Position numbers and translations under genes: made by a program. The notes below the pieces were generated by a model, which ran no database searches, was not told the origin of the DNA, and saw only the letters and a program-made list of their open reading frames with translations. A DNA stretch of 64,000 nt from Notamacropus eugenii (taxonomy: Eukaryota; Chordata; Mammalia; Diprotodontia; Macropodidae), in contig NC_092874.1 of assembly GCF_028372415.1 (NCBI RefSeq), positions 240,414,069-240,478,068 of the forward strand. The letters run 5' to 3'. Numbering within the stretch: position 1 is the first letter of the stretch; every line of letters starts with the position of its first letter. Shown here piece after piece: positions 11,050 to 22,665 of the stretch.

Positions 11050-12955
11050 AAAATAAAACAATAGAAAGAAATCATAAATAATAGAGGAAGAAATATATCC
11101 TTACTACCTTTTTTGTTGTTAGGAAATAGTTGCTCTGATAATGTTTTTGTAACATATGCAGACCTATTTTATATTGGAGGGAATGATGTATGCCTTTGTT
11201 ATTCTGGGCTAAATAAATCTGAAACCATTAGTTATCCTGGATATGAGTGGAGCAACCCATTGCCAAATCTAGAAAAAGGAACTTCCCTAGAAGTGAAGCC
11301 CTAAAAGTTCAAGAATGAATAAACTGTCTGCTTCCCACATACCTCAAATCCCCAAGCTAACCTTTCCCATATTTGTTGGCATATGACTTAAAGATCATGG
11401 GAATCGGTCCAGAATTATTGTTAGAAGTCACCTCCTGCAGACCAGAAAGGCTACTGTGATTTTGTGGGTGTCCACAATAACTTTTTCTAATAAACTAAAG
11501 ATATGTCTAAAGGTTCCCCCATGATTACATGAATATATCAAAACCTTGGATTTAGTGTAAAAAAATCTTTTGACTTTTGAAGTTGTCAATAAAGAAGTTT
11601 ATTTAAATCATAGCAGAGAAAGAATACTTAAGAAGGATACAGCATTGAATCCAATTGGATGCACTGATCTTGCCATGATGATAAAGAAGTTAAAAGCATG
11701 TGTTGTGTTCAAGGAATGAGGTGACCTCCTGTGTTGTGCTCTTATATTGGGGCAACTAGGAAACTACATAGATACTTTCAGCCTTACTGGAACAATTAAG
11801 TCTCAAAGATGGTTTTGTTATCTTTTTAAGGATAAAAATCAGCCAAATCTACATAGAGTAGACATTATTCTCGTAACACAAGAGTTTCTTTCCTGGAAAG
11901 CATGATCCTGGAATCAATCTAGACTTCCCAATGAGGAAGAACTTCCAAGGGAGAACCAGTTTAGGGGTTTGCCTCATAAGTAAATCCAAGTTTCAAGAAT
12001 TCAGGAACCTGTATTCCCAACAAAAGAAGAGAAATTTCCACATCAGTACTCCTTTTAGTTAGATCACACAAGTAACAATAGGTTATGAGACACAAAGGAC
12101 TAAAATAATATGAGGAAGAAAAGGACACAAACTCTACCACTTCCCATATTGTTTATTATTTAAAGGTTGTTAGTCTATGGGAATGAGGCTGTTTCTCAAG
12201 TAGCAATGTATTCATTTCTCTTCTGAAGTAATCAATTCCAAGCCTACAGAATAATACCATAAGTCTGGATGTCATTATGAAAACTTGGGGATGTCATTAC
12301 GAAAACTTGGGGAACTTAGCAGAAAGTTGAGGTATTGTCTGTTTAGCAGCTCAAATTCCATTCCTTATCCAAGGAGAGTTCAAACTACAGTCTAGTGCTC
12401 TGAGTGTAGAGGACCACACATTTTCCTAAGGATAGAAAAACTCATCAGTATATTATAGGATTTCCCTACTAATAAAGTAAAGCTAGTTTTCTTTCTAATT
12501 AGCATCCAAACCACAGGATGTAGCTATGAATCTTAAGGATTTCAAGACACTGGGGGAATCTGCAGAGACCTAGATTTTAGAATATACTGAAACTTCCCAT
12601 AGGACATCCTGGGTATTGTCCAAAAGAGACAAAGAGTGATGTTTAGGGGGTAGTCTCCAAGATCAGACCTAATCACTGTAATCATGGAACTCAGAGGTGA
12701 TATGTCATGAATTACAAAGACCATCTAGGCAGTCTCAAAAACTGTAGGAAATAACCTGGTCTTCACATTTTTCTTCTGTCTTTCAAATTCCTGCCCTTGC
12801 AATCTTGATCCTGAACATGAGTTATCATCAGTAATATGATTATTACATGAACCTAACCTCTATTTTCAATTTTTTGTCAAGATCTGTGATTTTACTAGTA
12901 TGGGGAACTCTTAATGAGGAAACTTATTCTACCAATGCAGATGATCATCTTAGAA
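11050..12955. other. No recognisable gene or repeat
   Basis: Nearly 2 kb I could not assign. It holds a perfect-but-one tandem duplication of a 23-bp unit at 12269-12314, and a 'gtcaataaagaagtttattt' run near 11584 that could be a polyadenylation-type signal of an unknown repeat. No coding character. Confidence 0.4.
12269..12314. repeat. 23-bp tandem duplication
   Basis: The unit ggatgtcattatgaaaactt-gg(g) occurs twice head to tail with a single T/C difference. A recent local slippage or duplication. Confidence 0.8.
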
Positions 12956-12974
12956 ATATGCCTAGAGTACTGAG

Positions 12975-13220
12975 AGTCAACAGTTATTTATTAAGTGCCT
13001 ACTACATGCCTAGTACTGGGCTAAGCCTGAGGATACAAAGAAAGACAAAAAACAGTTCCTGTCCTCAAGGAACTCACAATCTAATGTGGAAGGGGATAAC
13101 ATCCAAAAAACTATATCCAAACAAGGTAAAGACAAGATAAAGTGGAAATAATCTCAGAGAGAAGGCATTAACATTAAGGAGGATGGGAAAGGTTTCTCAC
13201 AGAACATAGTCAGTATGTGT
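12975..13220 (-). repeat. L2 LINE 3' end (antisense)
   Basis: The plus strand has 'gttatttattaagtgcctac', 'gcctagtactgggctaagcc', 'ctgtcctcaaggaactcaca' and 'gaaaggtttctcacagaaca'. This is a well-preserved reverse complement of an L2 end. Confidence 0.85.
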
Positions 13221-13552
13221 CTAAAGTAGGACTTGAAATTGTCTGCCTAATTCAAAAGTCAACTCTCTATCCCCTAAGTAACACTTTAGGTGGTCAGCCA
13301 ACGTCTTTAGTGCCTCGAATTGCAGCCATAGAAACTTCTAGGGTACAGAGACATTGCACAGAGTGCAGTAACACTCTTAGCCAAACTGGACCCTCCACAA
13401 GTCCAGGTTTAGAACTGCAGTCTATAATTCTGAGGAGAACCATAATCTGCACATACCATCACCTAGCTCAAATATAAGGGCAAATAGGTCAGCAATCATG
13501 AGAAGATGACATGCTATGCAAGAAGGGAGTAAAGAATAACACAGTGTGGCAA

Positions 13553-13745
13553 ATGTGTATTAAAAGTATTTCTTATTCTGGTCCTGCTCTCTACCACCTC
13601 CTCTTCTCGTCAATATAGTTAAGTTTGTAAGTAGCCAGTATAAAGAGGAAAGAGCTGGAAGGAAGCTTTCAAAGGGGAGTTTGGAAGTCTTGTACCAACC
13701 ATCCCAAAGATCAAATGAGCATAATGTACAAATTTTATTACATAT
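13553..13745. repeat. Unclassified repeat X, uninterrupted copy
   Basis: It matches 24461-24602 plus 25173-25237 over its length. Shared words: 'ttctggtcc', 'aatatag...taagtttgtaagta', 'ccatcc', 'caaagatcaaa', 'gcataat' and 'catattaacc'. The family is unknown. The copy is valuable as the empty version of the site where an LTR sits in the second copy. Confidence 0.6.
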
Positions 13746-13859
13746 TAACCAAAATTTACACTCCAGCAACATGTGCTGAATCAGGGGAAGCCTTTCAGGC
13801 ACTGCTGTCAAGGTGCCTGGTTCTATAATATGTAAATTCTAGACAAAATCCATACCTCC

Positions 13860-15690
13860 ACAGTTCCAGACTAGTAGAGCATTAAAAGGGTGCTGATAAT
13901 TTGAAATGTAACTTCGAAGTTTTCCTGATAATTTTGAGATGATTTGGATATGTTAATGAACTAGGTGGCATAGATAGGAGTTAATCTATTTCTCTTAAAA
14001 ACTCTATAAAAGTAAGATCTCAAACTCCTCCCCTTGGAGCACTCTTCCATCCACATGGGGTCCGTGTTGCCCAGTGCTCCTAATGCTAATTCATAGTTAT
14101 CGTGAGTGATATTCTCTGCCTCTCCCCTCCCCATCTACTTCCCCCCTGCTGCTTACCTTCTTCACCATCCTATTCCCTGTTCCCACACTGTGCTCTGCCT
14201 CTGTATACTGACTTTTCTTCATTTGTATCTATATTTCCTGTGCTGTTTGTCCTTACAACCATTGTGATTATCAAAGTGTGATTGCTATCCCATTTCCTGT
14301 TGACAATTGTGGTATCTCCCACAGAGTGCCTAAAGAGTATGGGTATGACTATCTCTGTTTCACAATTTCATAGATTAATTATCGATTCAAAGTGAAACTG
14401 AAGTGATTATACATATAGCCGAAGATAATATTAATGTTTACTCATGTGTTTGTGTGCCTTGTTTGTTATCATGTTTATTGATACACACATTAATTGATGT
14501 TATCATATACTACAATCTTATGATTTTGCTACTGGGTTATTTGATACTGGGTTGTGTAAGTACTGTAGCTACTTTTGTCTGTTTATTATGCGTGATATTC
14601 TTTGAGGATGCAATAATGCTTAAATGTGCTTTGCTTATAATTCTATCGATGATTTGTATTTTTTGCTACCATGTAGCTTGTGTTTGTTGCACTATGTGTT
14701 TTTGCTACTACGTTGCTTGTGTTTTATGCATATTGCTATATGAACATTTAACATGTTCTACATTTAGTTTAGACAGGTAGTCACTGAAAAAAATGTGCCA
14801 AGTGATGCTATGCTTATTGTATGCACTGTGATGTATATGTAGGCGTGAATTCGAAATTGCTTCATTTTTACTCTGATACCTTAACTACGTAAGAACATCT
14901 CTTAATCAGTCAATCAAAAGACCTTAAATTAAGTGTGAAAAAATCTTTGAAAATCATTGGATGAAGGGAAATAATCCCAGACAAGAGATCAATTCTAATT
15001 GGCTAGGGAATTTTATCACACCTTCTGGAACCCACAAATAAGCCTATAGCTAGAATGAGGAGGAATTTCAGAAATTGAGTTAGTTGCTTTCCAGCACACT
15101 TTTAAGGAGCAAATATAGGATTGAATTATATTGGACAAGGAAGATAACAGGAAAGAGTCATAAGCTCTATGTGAGTCTCAGACCAGAAGACCCAGACTGG
15201 GATAAGAAAAGGTCATCTCTTACCCCAGCTTTCCCTCCCAGTGTCTATCTGACCATAAACACTATAATATAATCTGCTGTTTTATTACCCAAACATTTTC
15301 AGTAAAATGAATTTTGCCCCAACCATAAAAAGGCTAAGAATAAAAGAGAGACAGATATAAATGTAAAAGTTAGGCAGTGAATTCAATTTCTGCTTAAAGG
15401 TTAGGAGTTTTCCAACTGTGGGCTCAGAGAAATTGTACATAAACTCACAATTGTTAGTTTAAAATTAACTCTCTAAAGCCAAAAAGGAAGGGATGTGGTA
15501 GACCTTAGAACCATTATATTTCTCCCAGGCTTAAAATGAGCTTATCATTTTTAAAGTGTGTTACATGTATTTACCATAAAAGCCCCCTTGGGAATGATTA
15601 CCTTAGCTCTGGGATAATCACTGTTCTTTTAAGTTCTGAATGTTTACTTTGCTGCTTAGATTGCCTATCTACAGTCATCGGGTCTACCAT
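13860..15690. other. Unassigned region with a hydrophobic open frame
   Basis: No repeat named. A 125-codon plus-strand frame at 14403-14780 is unusually rich in Leu, Ile, Cys and Val, as any T-rich stretch would be. It lacks a signal of selection that I can see, and no homolog comes to mind. An upstream 'ctctataaaag' near 14001 resembles a TATA box, so part of this could be a decayed LTR. Left open. Confidence 0.3.
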
Positions 15691-16282
15691 GACTGATTTT
15701 GGTGGGGATTGAAAAGTATTATAATTCCAGAGAAGAATGAAATAGAGCTTTTTGAAGTTCTTCAATGAAGGGTTTGTAAATGAAAGAAGGAAACAGTACT
15801 GCCTGTGATCAGAGATGTCCCTTTTTCAGTGCTGTCTAAGCTCTGAGGGGTTTCAGACACAAACTTCCCAAAGTGCTGCTGTTTGACTCTGAATTGGAAG
15901 GGAGACTGATAGGTAGGGGAAAAGACCCAAAGAAAGAAGAGCTGGAGAAGCAAGGAGGGAAGAAGAGAGATCATAATGTGGCCAATGAGTGGAGAATGGC
16001 AGAGATCTGGAGCCAGTACAAGGTGTTACCAAGAGCCTTAAATGCTCTTGTATATGATATGTGTCATTATGCATAGAGTTTAGCAATGTCATGCATCACT
16101 GTTTCCAGGACTGGTCAGTGTCTGAGATGTAAAGGATGCAAGAACAAGGACTATGGTAAGTCTGCTTTGCATTACCTTTCCCTTGTGTTTTCTCAGGATG
16201 GAAATTCTCATATGTTAGCTGTCCCAATTATTTCCTTTCTTTATATATTCCTTAACTGAGAACTGAATGGAAGGGAAGCTTA
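15690..16282. other. No recognisable feature
   Basis: Small overlapping frames on both strands only, no repeat family recognised. Confidence 0.4.
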
Positions 16283-16878
16283 GCCCACTGTTAGGGGTGT
16301 AAGCTCAGTTTCATGAGGACAGTCTTGGGCAGGTAAAAGTGAGGACCTCTAATCTTAGAGTTCTCATGAGGCCCCCAGAGAACAGCTGGGGACTGAGGCG
16401 AGAAACACAGGCTATCTTGTGTATTTCCACCTCTTCTCAGTTGGAAACTTGCTGGGGAGAGCATCCCACCCTTGAGATAGGCCTGTGGTCTGAGCACACC
16501 TGTTGTTGACTAGCTAGGGGCTGAGAGCAGGCACGGTATTCACGTGCAAATTATGCGGCTGGGAGAGCTTAAGTAGGGACAGGAAAGCCTGAAGATGTTC
16601 TTTTGCACTGAGGGGCCCTTAGAGGGAGGAGGGTCCCTCCCCTCTTCCGCTCCCATCCTCTTGCTGTGTGATCCTTGCCCCTTGGGAGGAGGAGGATTCC
16701 TCTCTCCTGAGGAAGAATTCACCCTGCACATGTAACCAAGACCCTGAATAAAGCCTAACCCTTGTTCGACTCTGGAAAGTCTCTTCTCTCAGCACGTAAA
16801 TCCAGCTGATCACCAAAGACCTGGACGACAGGTAAGAAGGCTCGGGTAGTCCATCAGCCTCTAGGCCTAACAGCCCAC
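16283..16878. mobile_element. Solo LTR with 6-bp target duplication
   Basis: The LTR spans 16289-16872 (584 bp). It begins TGTTAGG and ends CCTAACA, a perfect 7-bp terminal inverted repeat. It is flanked on both sides by the 6-bp duplication GCCCAC (16283-16288 and 16873-16878). A 'ctgaataaagcc' polyadenylation signal is followed by a T/C-rich stretch, so transcription would run on the plus strand. A 6-bp duplication is typical of class II (ERVK-like) retroviruses. The intact duplication and the absence of an internal region suggest recombination between two LTRs and a moderate age. Confidence 0.9.
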
Positions 16879-16879
16879 A

Positions 16880-17525
16880 ACCTTACTCCCTTTCCCCGTA
16901 ACTTCCCCTTTTCAGCAGTAAATTACAGCTATTCTGAAAACTACTGTTTCTGTAAACTATGTCGTATTTTTTCCCCGATATATATGTGTCTACATAAAAA
17001 AAAAAAATTGGATAGCCATTCCAATCTGCAAAAACTCTACTTACTTGAATGCTAGCAGTGAGACTGGGAACTGTGAGAAGATAAAACCCCAGGAGGAAAG
17101 CAGATTTCTAGAACTGGGGTTTATCCCTAGACAACCCAAAATTATCACTGCCAGAGAGAGATTTTCTGACTCACCATTCAAGGATCTAAGCAGTAAGAGA
17201 AATGACAGTTTATTTGGGAGAGCAAGGGACCATCCACTGAGACCCAGTATCTCTAGCACACGTGAACTTAGTGAAAGGATAGGGAATGCATAAGTCCCAG
17301 GGCAGCATCCACCTTTTCCTATTGTTCTGGAAACTTGCACTAAGCTAGAAAAGAATCTGAAGAGGGTGGGGAGGCACTTACAGGAGCACGGCTCTGCCCT
17401 TCCAGCTGTGTAAATGGCTAACAAGCTGGGCTAGCTCTTCTCATTAATGCCACCTGGTGGATAAATATATGGTGCTGAGAGAGAGAATGCTTAGATCAGA
17501 AAAGATGTCATGAGCTGAAATCTTG
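16880..17525. other. No recognisable feature
   Basis: Overlapping frames on opposite strands (17045-17293 plus, 17041-17424 minus) are chance products. No repeat named. Confidence 0.4.
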
Positions 17526-17529
17526 AAAG

Positions 17530-17830
17530 AAAAGAACTTGGGAAACAGTGCTGAGGTGGGAGTATATTTCAGGCTTGGGGACAGCTTGTACAGATACATA
17601 GGGACAGGAGACAGACTTTCATGTTCAGGAAATAACTAATAGTCCAGTCTGACAGGAACAGAGAGTTAGTGAAAGAAAATGATATTAAATAAAACTTGGA
17701 TAGTAGGTAGGAGCTACACCAGTAGAAGATCTTAAATGCTAGACTGAATTCTTTTCATCTTAGAGGCATTAGGGAGCCATGGAAGTTTCCTAGGGTCATT
17801 AGTATCAAATAATAAAATGTATTAGAAATG
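17530..17830 (-). repeat. L2 LINE, internal 3' region (antisense)
   Basis: 'cataggg acaggagacaga', 'gtccagtctgacaggaacag', 'ttaaataaaacttggatag' and 'attagggagccatggaagtt' run in the order of antisense L2 copies. Confidence 0.6.
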
Positions 17831-17834
17831 TCAT

Positions 17835-18280
17835 CTCTGTGTGAATCAACATGAGAAATCAGAAACAGCTAATCTATAAAGAGTTCAAAGTGGAAAATAA
17901 ATTTCAGTTCCCATCTGTCAACAAATATAATTAACTCCATTTAACTAGCCATAATCAAATGGGATCTTAAAAGTGTTACAAATTTTTAAAAATGATCTGG
18001 AAATCAAGGCTTCTTAATTTGGTGTCCTCAAGCATTTTGTTATAATATATTCATAACTATATTTCAATACAATGTGTTCCAAAAAGCTTACTGTTTTTAG
18101 TTTTAATACTTTTAAATTGCACTAAGACTTTTGGGACAAGCTCGTATCATTGGTTCCTTTTGTAATCCTACATATTTCATTCATTTAAAAATGTTATTCT
18201 GAGAGGAGGTCTATAAGTTTCAACAGACTGGCAAAAAGCTTATGAATCCGTACTCTAGACATAAGTAGCTCATCTTTATT
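17835..18280. other. No recognisable feature
   Basis: AT-rich, no gene or repeat seen. Confidence 0.4.
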
Positions 18281-18284
18281 ATGT

Positions 18285-18470
18285 GCCTCTGATCTTGACT
18301 CTAATACTAGCAGATTTTAAGAGACTGAAAAAGTCACCTAAACTCTTTCACTTTACTCATCTGTCAATGGGGATACTAAATAATACCTGTAATTTATCTT
18401 ACAGGATTGTTGGGAAAAGGTACTTTGTAAGCACTTTAAATATTCATACTATCATTATCCTTTAGTAACT
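18285..18470 (+). repeat. MIR SINE
   Basis: 'aaaaagtcacctaaactctt', 'ctcatctgtcaatggggata', 'aggattgttgggaaaaggta' and 'tttgtaagcactttaaatat' give the MIR 3' half. Confidence 0.7.
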
Positions 18471-18474
18471 GAGT

Positions 18475-19400
18475 CAAGTTTCATAATTTTCCAGCAAAAT
18501 AATGTTGAGTGAACCAGTCAATGCTGGTCACTTTTATCAGAAATAGAACTATGCTGAACCTGGTCTCTGTATTATAGAGGCTATCAGTAATGATGGCCAA
18601 AGAAGAGAGATTGCTATACATATGAGGTTCTGAAAAAATGATCTATTTTAAAATACACAAAATCAGGCAATCTGATACTTCAATGGATCTATGATCCCAC
18701 TGGTAGAGATCACACATCCTCTGCAGAGGACCTATCAAATACACTAGAGGCATCCTTTTGATCTCAGTATTTGGTTGATAGCAAATGCAATTGTACTAGC
18801 CTTCTTGCTCCCTCTACATGACTGTTTAACTCTTGTTAGTCGTAAATGTCCTTGATGATCCTTTTAATATCAGCCTTCTTATGAATGAATCATTATTGTT
18901 AATACACTGAAGCCTATTTATGCCCATCGTAAATCTTTCTATTACCCTCCACACTTTTTTTTTCTGATATAATAGTTATGCCACTGAACCTCTTTGAGGG
19001 TTAGAGTTTGCTATATCTGTATGTGAAAAGGCCAGAAATATGATTAGGCAAGTAAAGGAGATGCTGACCTTGGATCTGGGGTTTGTTATATCCCTTTTTC
19101 TTTTCCCTATACACTCTTATATCTGGGAGAATGGAATAGACTTAGGGTTTGAAAACTCAGAAACTATGAAATTCAGTTCTCTTTGGTAGCAAATTTGGTA
19201 GGCAAATAACTATTACCTAGTTTACAATCTATTCCTCAGAGATGAGAAGTTGGGAGGTATATGGAATGCTATGTACCATAAGGTAAGGTACAGTCTCTGT
19301 TAGTGTGACTCAAATCCCTTGACCAGGAATAGAAGTAAAAAAAAAAAAAAAAAAAGACTAAGGCTAAAGTCATTAGCTGACTTGGAGGACTCTGTTCTTG
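18475..19400. other. No recognisable feature
   Basis: Only a 19-A run at 19337-19355 stands out. It could be the tail of an unseen retrocopy. I found no matching body upstream. Confidence 0.4.
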
Positions 19401-19402
19401 CT

Positions 19403-19645
19403 TCTAAAACAGAGATTCTTAACCTTTTTGTCTCAGGGATTTGACAGCCTAAGGATGCCTATGGACCAATTCTTGTAATAATGTTTTTAAATAAATAAAA
19501 GATAGTACATAGAATTATAAAGTAAGCCAATTATATTGAAATACAAAATGTCTTTATCAAAATAACATTAAAAAATCAAAACACGTCTTTAAAAAATAAA
19601 CAAGTTCACAGATCCCAGAATAAAAGTTTCTATTCTAAAGGGGCT
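19403..19645. mobile_element. hAT-type nonautonomous DNA transposon
   Basis: It starts 'agagattcttaaccttttt' and contains 'atgcctatggaccaattctt', 'ataatgtttttaaataaata', 'ccaattatattgaaatacaa' and 'acaagttcacagatcccaga'. This is the body of a short hAT-derived element in which both ends pair loosely (gattcttaacc ... agtttctattct). Confidence 0.6.
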
Positions 19646-19649
19646 GTTG

Positions 19650-20260
19650 TCTCCTGGGGCTGACAAGTTCCTGCTGGGGAGACGAGAGGTCTGAGAACTC
19701 AAGAATCTGAGAGAACATGACAGGAAGCTTTTTGTTGGTTCTAACACAAGGGCTTCTGCCTTTTCTTAAATAACTAGAAAAAGCCTAAAGGCTTTAAGTT
19801 TTTTAAATCCTGGTTGCATCCACTCCCACTCTTCTATGAGGAAGAGATTGCTAAGAGTTTCAGTAGAGCCAGAAACTGGAGGCAGCTGAGAGTAGAGCTG
19901 AGTTATGTTTGGTAGAGAGTAGAGTGGAGTGATGTCAAACAGATACCAACAAATCTGACTAAGCAGTGTCCAGCAGAGGCCATGAGACCAGCCCAGGAGA
20001 GATTATAAGACCAGCAGGGAGCAGACCTACTACAAGCAATACATTGACTTCACTAGAAAACATCTGTGTACCTGCAGCATCAGAGGCATAAGTTGTTCCT
20101 CCACACACATGCTTTAGCCATATTTGCTCCCTGTGTGTATACCTTTCCATGTGTGCACCCCAGCCGCACAAGTTCCCTACTTGTCTACTCCTCCTATAAA
20201 TATGTTCAGTCATCCCCATGAGATGGAATCCCAGGTTTATGGAAGAAATATTTTATTTCT
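19650..20260. other. Unassigned region
   Basis: No named repeat. 'tcctcctataaatatgttc' near 20190 is TATA-like, and the segment near 19880 (aggcagctgagagtagagct) loosely recalls family B LTRs. Not enough for a call. Confidence 0.3.
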
Positions 20261-20267
20261 ACTTTTC

Positions 20268-20453
20268 TTACTTTGACATTTTAACTAAATGCCTTTTCTT
20301 CGAACAAGTGTTGTTCTTGGCTGACATCATCTGGAGCTCATGAACTATGGCTTCAGGAGACATGCTTTGAAACAGGAATAGCAATTCCATGGGGGATCCA
20401 CCCTGCAAGTCAATGAGGTATCCTCGAGCACTGTATGGAGATTGTGATGCCAC
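20268..20453 (-). other. Unidentified coding-looking frame, possible 3' exon
   Basis: A 61-codon minus-strand frame ends at TAA (20268-20270), and AATAAA follows about 13 bases later. The part from 20430 down reads like protein (LIDLQGGSPMELLFLFQSMS, then a Lys-rich end KKRHLVKMSK). A good splice-acceptor-like sequence, 'caatctccatacag', precedes 20430. It could be a last exon, a processed pseudogene end, or chance. I do not recognise the protein, and no poly(A) tract or partner exon is visible. Confidence 0.25.
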
Positions 20454-20479
20454 ATGGTAAATTGATTTTAAAAAGATGT

Positions 20480-21330
20480 GCTTTGGCCACTAACAGGATG
20501 GATCATTGAAAAGCTCTTTCCAGTTCCCAAATATTTTTCATCTATCTCTCCTCCTCCTATTCATTTCTGTGCCACCTGTCATTGTTAATCTCTAGTACCC
20601 ATCTAAAATATAAATATATTCACAGATTAAATTAGCAATCTGCCTATCCAGACATCCTGCACATCATACATGCATCCTTCATCCTCTACTTGTAAGTTAC
20701 CTAGACTGAACTTCTGCCTAGAGAATCAAAGTTTTGTAGAATAGTAAAATGTCAAACAATTAAATGCTGGGTATCAATACCCAGTTCCTCCATAAATACT
20801 AGCTGACCAACCAGATGACTCCACCACAGTAATCACATTGTAATGCCCAATCGTGGCATGAAAGGTATCCCGAATTCTGGAAGGCTTTCCCAATTAGCTC
20901 AAACTCTAGCAAATTCTACCAAGTTGAAAAGGGTTTGAGCATCAGACCAGTGAAAGGATTATTGTCTGAAGATCAGTTCAAGATTCTGAGTTCAAAGAGA
21001 CTTGTGATTAGAATGAGAACTCCCAAGTAACATGCACACATGTGAAAATATATACAGATATATAGCTACAGACACAAACAGCTCTCTCTATGTAGCTATA
21101 TATATGTATGTATTCACATATATCTTTTTCACAACAACTAGAGATTCACAGAGATGTTATACTCTGATCAGTGAAAAAGTACCCACACTGGAAACACTAG
21201 TGATACAGAAAATCTTTGGAAAAATCAAAGTAAAGAAAAACAGAGAAGGAATTTATGGTGGTTTTCTTGAAGTCATAATAGCAAGGAAACAGAGTCATTT
21301 TATTTGTGCTTAAAGAATACTGCACAGTCA
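20480..21330. other. No recognisable feature
   Basis: A mixed AT-rich stretch with 'tatata'-type words at 21050-21125. No gene. Confidence 0.4.
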
Positions 21331-21334
21331 CAGT

Positions 21335-21585
21335 TTTGTGTGTGTTCATCCTTCATTGCCAAAGAAGACCATGCCATCAGAGAAATAACAACATGACTTG
21401 CAGTTGACTTTGTTTTGAGTGAGGGAGGGCTGTGCAGGTCACTAGCCTCACTTCTCCTCCAGAGCCATCTGAATCCAGTGACCAGATATTCATCAGGATA
21501 ACCGGAGATGACCCAGGATGAGGCAATTGGGTTTAAGTGACTTGCCCAAGGTCACACAGCTAGTGAGTGTAAAGTGTCTGAGAAG
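21335..21585 (-). repeat. CORE-SINE with (AC)n tail, full (unit W)
   Basis: Read on the minus strand: the CORE 'ctagctgtgtgaccttgggc', then 'tcatctccggttatcctgat', 'ctggaggagaagtgaggcta', 'cctccctcactcaaaaca' and 'tggcatggtcttctttggc', ending in a short AC-rich tail. This is the most complete copy of what I call unit W. Others lie at 23012, 43336, 57930, 58915, 59540 and 62520. Confidence 0.75.
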
Positions 21586-21638
21586 AGGATGGATGGATGG
21601 ATGGATGGATGGATGGATGGATGGATGGATGGATGGAC
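21586..21638. repeat. (GGAT)n microsatellite
   Basis: About 13 uninterrupted tetranucleotide units directly abutting the 5' end of the preceding SINE. Confidence 0.95.
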
Positions 21639-21689
21639 AAAATGAGAGTTAGAAGACAAACAGAGACAGAGAGAAACAGACAGAGAAAG

Positions 21690-21815
21690 AAGATTTATTA
21701 AGGCTTGCTCTAAGCCAAGTACTGTGCTAAGCTTTGAGAATATAGATACAACCATGCAGAATCCTCAAACAGTTTACATTGTAATGGAAAAAGATGAATA
21801 CAAAGTGGGAAATGG
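21690..21815 (-). repeat. L2 LINE 3' end (antisense)
   Basis: 'gatttattaaggcttgctct', 'agtactgtgctaagctttga' and 'acagtttacattgtaatgg'. Confidence 0.7.
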
Positions 21816-21819
21816 AGTG

Positions 21820-22328
21820 ACAGGGGGACTCGAAATGGAACTAGCCAGCATGTGACTTTGAGGGCCCTAGCAAAATAAAACAAAAGCTGACCTACAAGAA
21901 CCAAGAAACACAGTAGCAAAATCTAGGTTATTCTGGGGAAAAGATGGAAGTAATGATTCTTGTAGAATTACCTGGCTCTATTTGCTATACTGTGACCAGC
22001 AATGAAAATAAAGGCAAAGCTTGCACCCAAAAAAAAAGTTTATTCTCTGGTCACTGGCATTTGGGGAAACAACTTGACTATAATTTCTTATAAAACATCT
22101 ACAAATTAGAAATTTGGAAGGGTAAAAGAAAATAAATTCAGATTTTCTCTCTTTCTTCAATTAAAACAAAACCAATGATTTAGTTAAGTAGGACTCATGG
22201 ATTCTTGTGGTTCTTAAGTGTATACTTACACATTATGATAGTTGAGAGGAAAAAAGAGGTAGGAAATACTGAAATAGTTCCTCATGTCAAAAGTCCCAAC
22301 AAGCTTAGGAAATTCATAGCTGACCTAG
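21820..22328. other. No recognisable feature
   Basis: Nothing beyond short chance frames. Confidence 0.4.
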
Positions 22329-22329
22329 A

Positions 22330-22470
22330 AAGAAAAGGAAAGAGAGAAAGAGAGAAAGAGAGAGAGAGAGAAAGAGAGAGAGGAAGGAAGGAAGGAAGGA
22401 AGGAAGGAAGGAAGGAAGGAAGGAAGGAAGGAAGGAAGGAAGAAAGGAAGGAAGGAAGGAAGGAAGGAAG
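22330..22470. repeat. Purine-strand microsatellite, (GA)n then (GGAA)n
   Basis: AGAG/AGAA units run to 22380, then about 22 GGAA units with one interruption (gaaa at 22441). All purine on the plus strand, so it could form triplex DNA. The 67-96 codon frames across it are repeat artefacts. Confidence 0.95.
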
Positions 22471-22524
22471 GGATACCAAAGGCATCTTAGGATAGTAGAA
22501 ATAGTTGGAAAGAAGAATCAGAAG

Positions 22525-22665
22525 ATCTGGGTTCTAGCATCTGCCACTAATTCTGTCACTCTGTAACCCTAGATGTATAATCTGTGCCTCAATTTCATGT
22601 ATAAAATGAAGGAGTTGGAAAAATCATTTCTCAGGTACCTTCTTGACTAAACAATATATTTCCCA
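22525..22665 (+). repeat. MIR/CORE-SINE fragment
   Basis: 'aagatctgggttctagcatc', 'ctgtgcctcaatttcatgta' and 'aaaatgaaggagttgg' follow the MIR order. Confidence 0.55.

Noticed and set aside
18475-19400. Retrocopy ending at the A19 run (19337-19355)
   Set aside because: No recognisable gene or SINE body precedes the A run and no duplication was found.
21586-21638. CRISPR-like or satellite array
   Set aside because: It is a plain GGAT microsatellite with no spacers. No CRISPR arrays are expected or seen in this genome type.
22205-22495. 96-codon charged frame (RKEG repeats) and its minus-strand partner
   Set aside because: Translation of a GGAA microsatellite.
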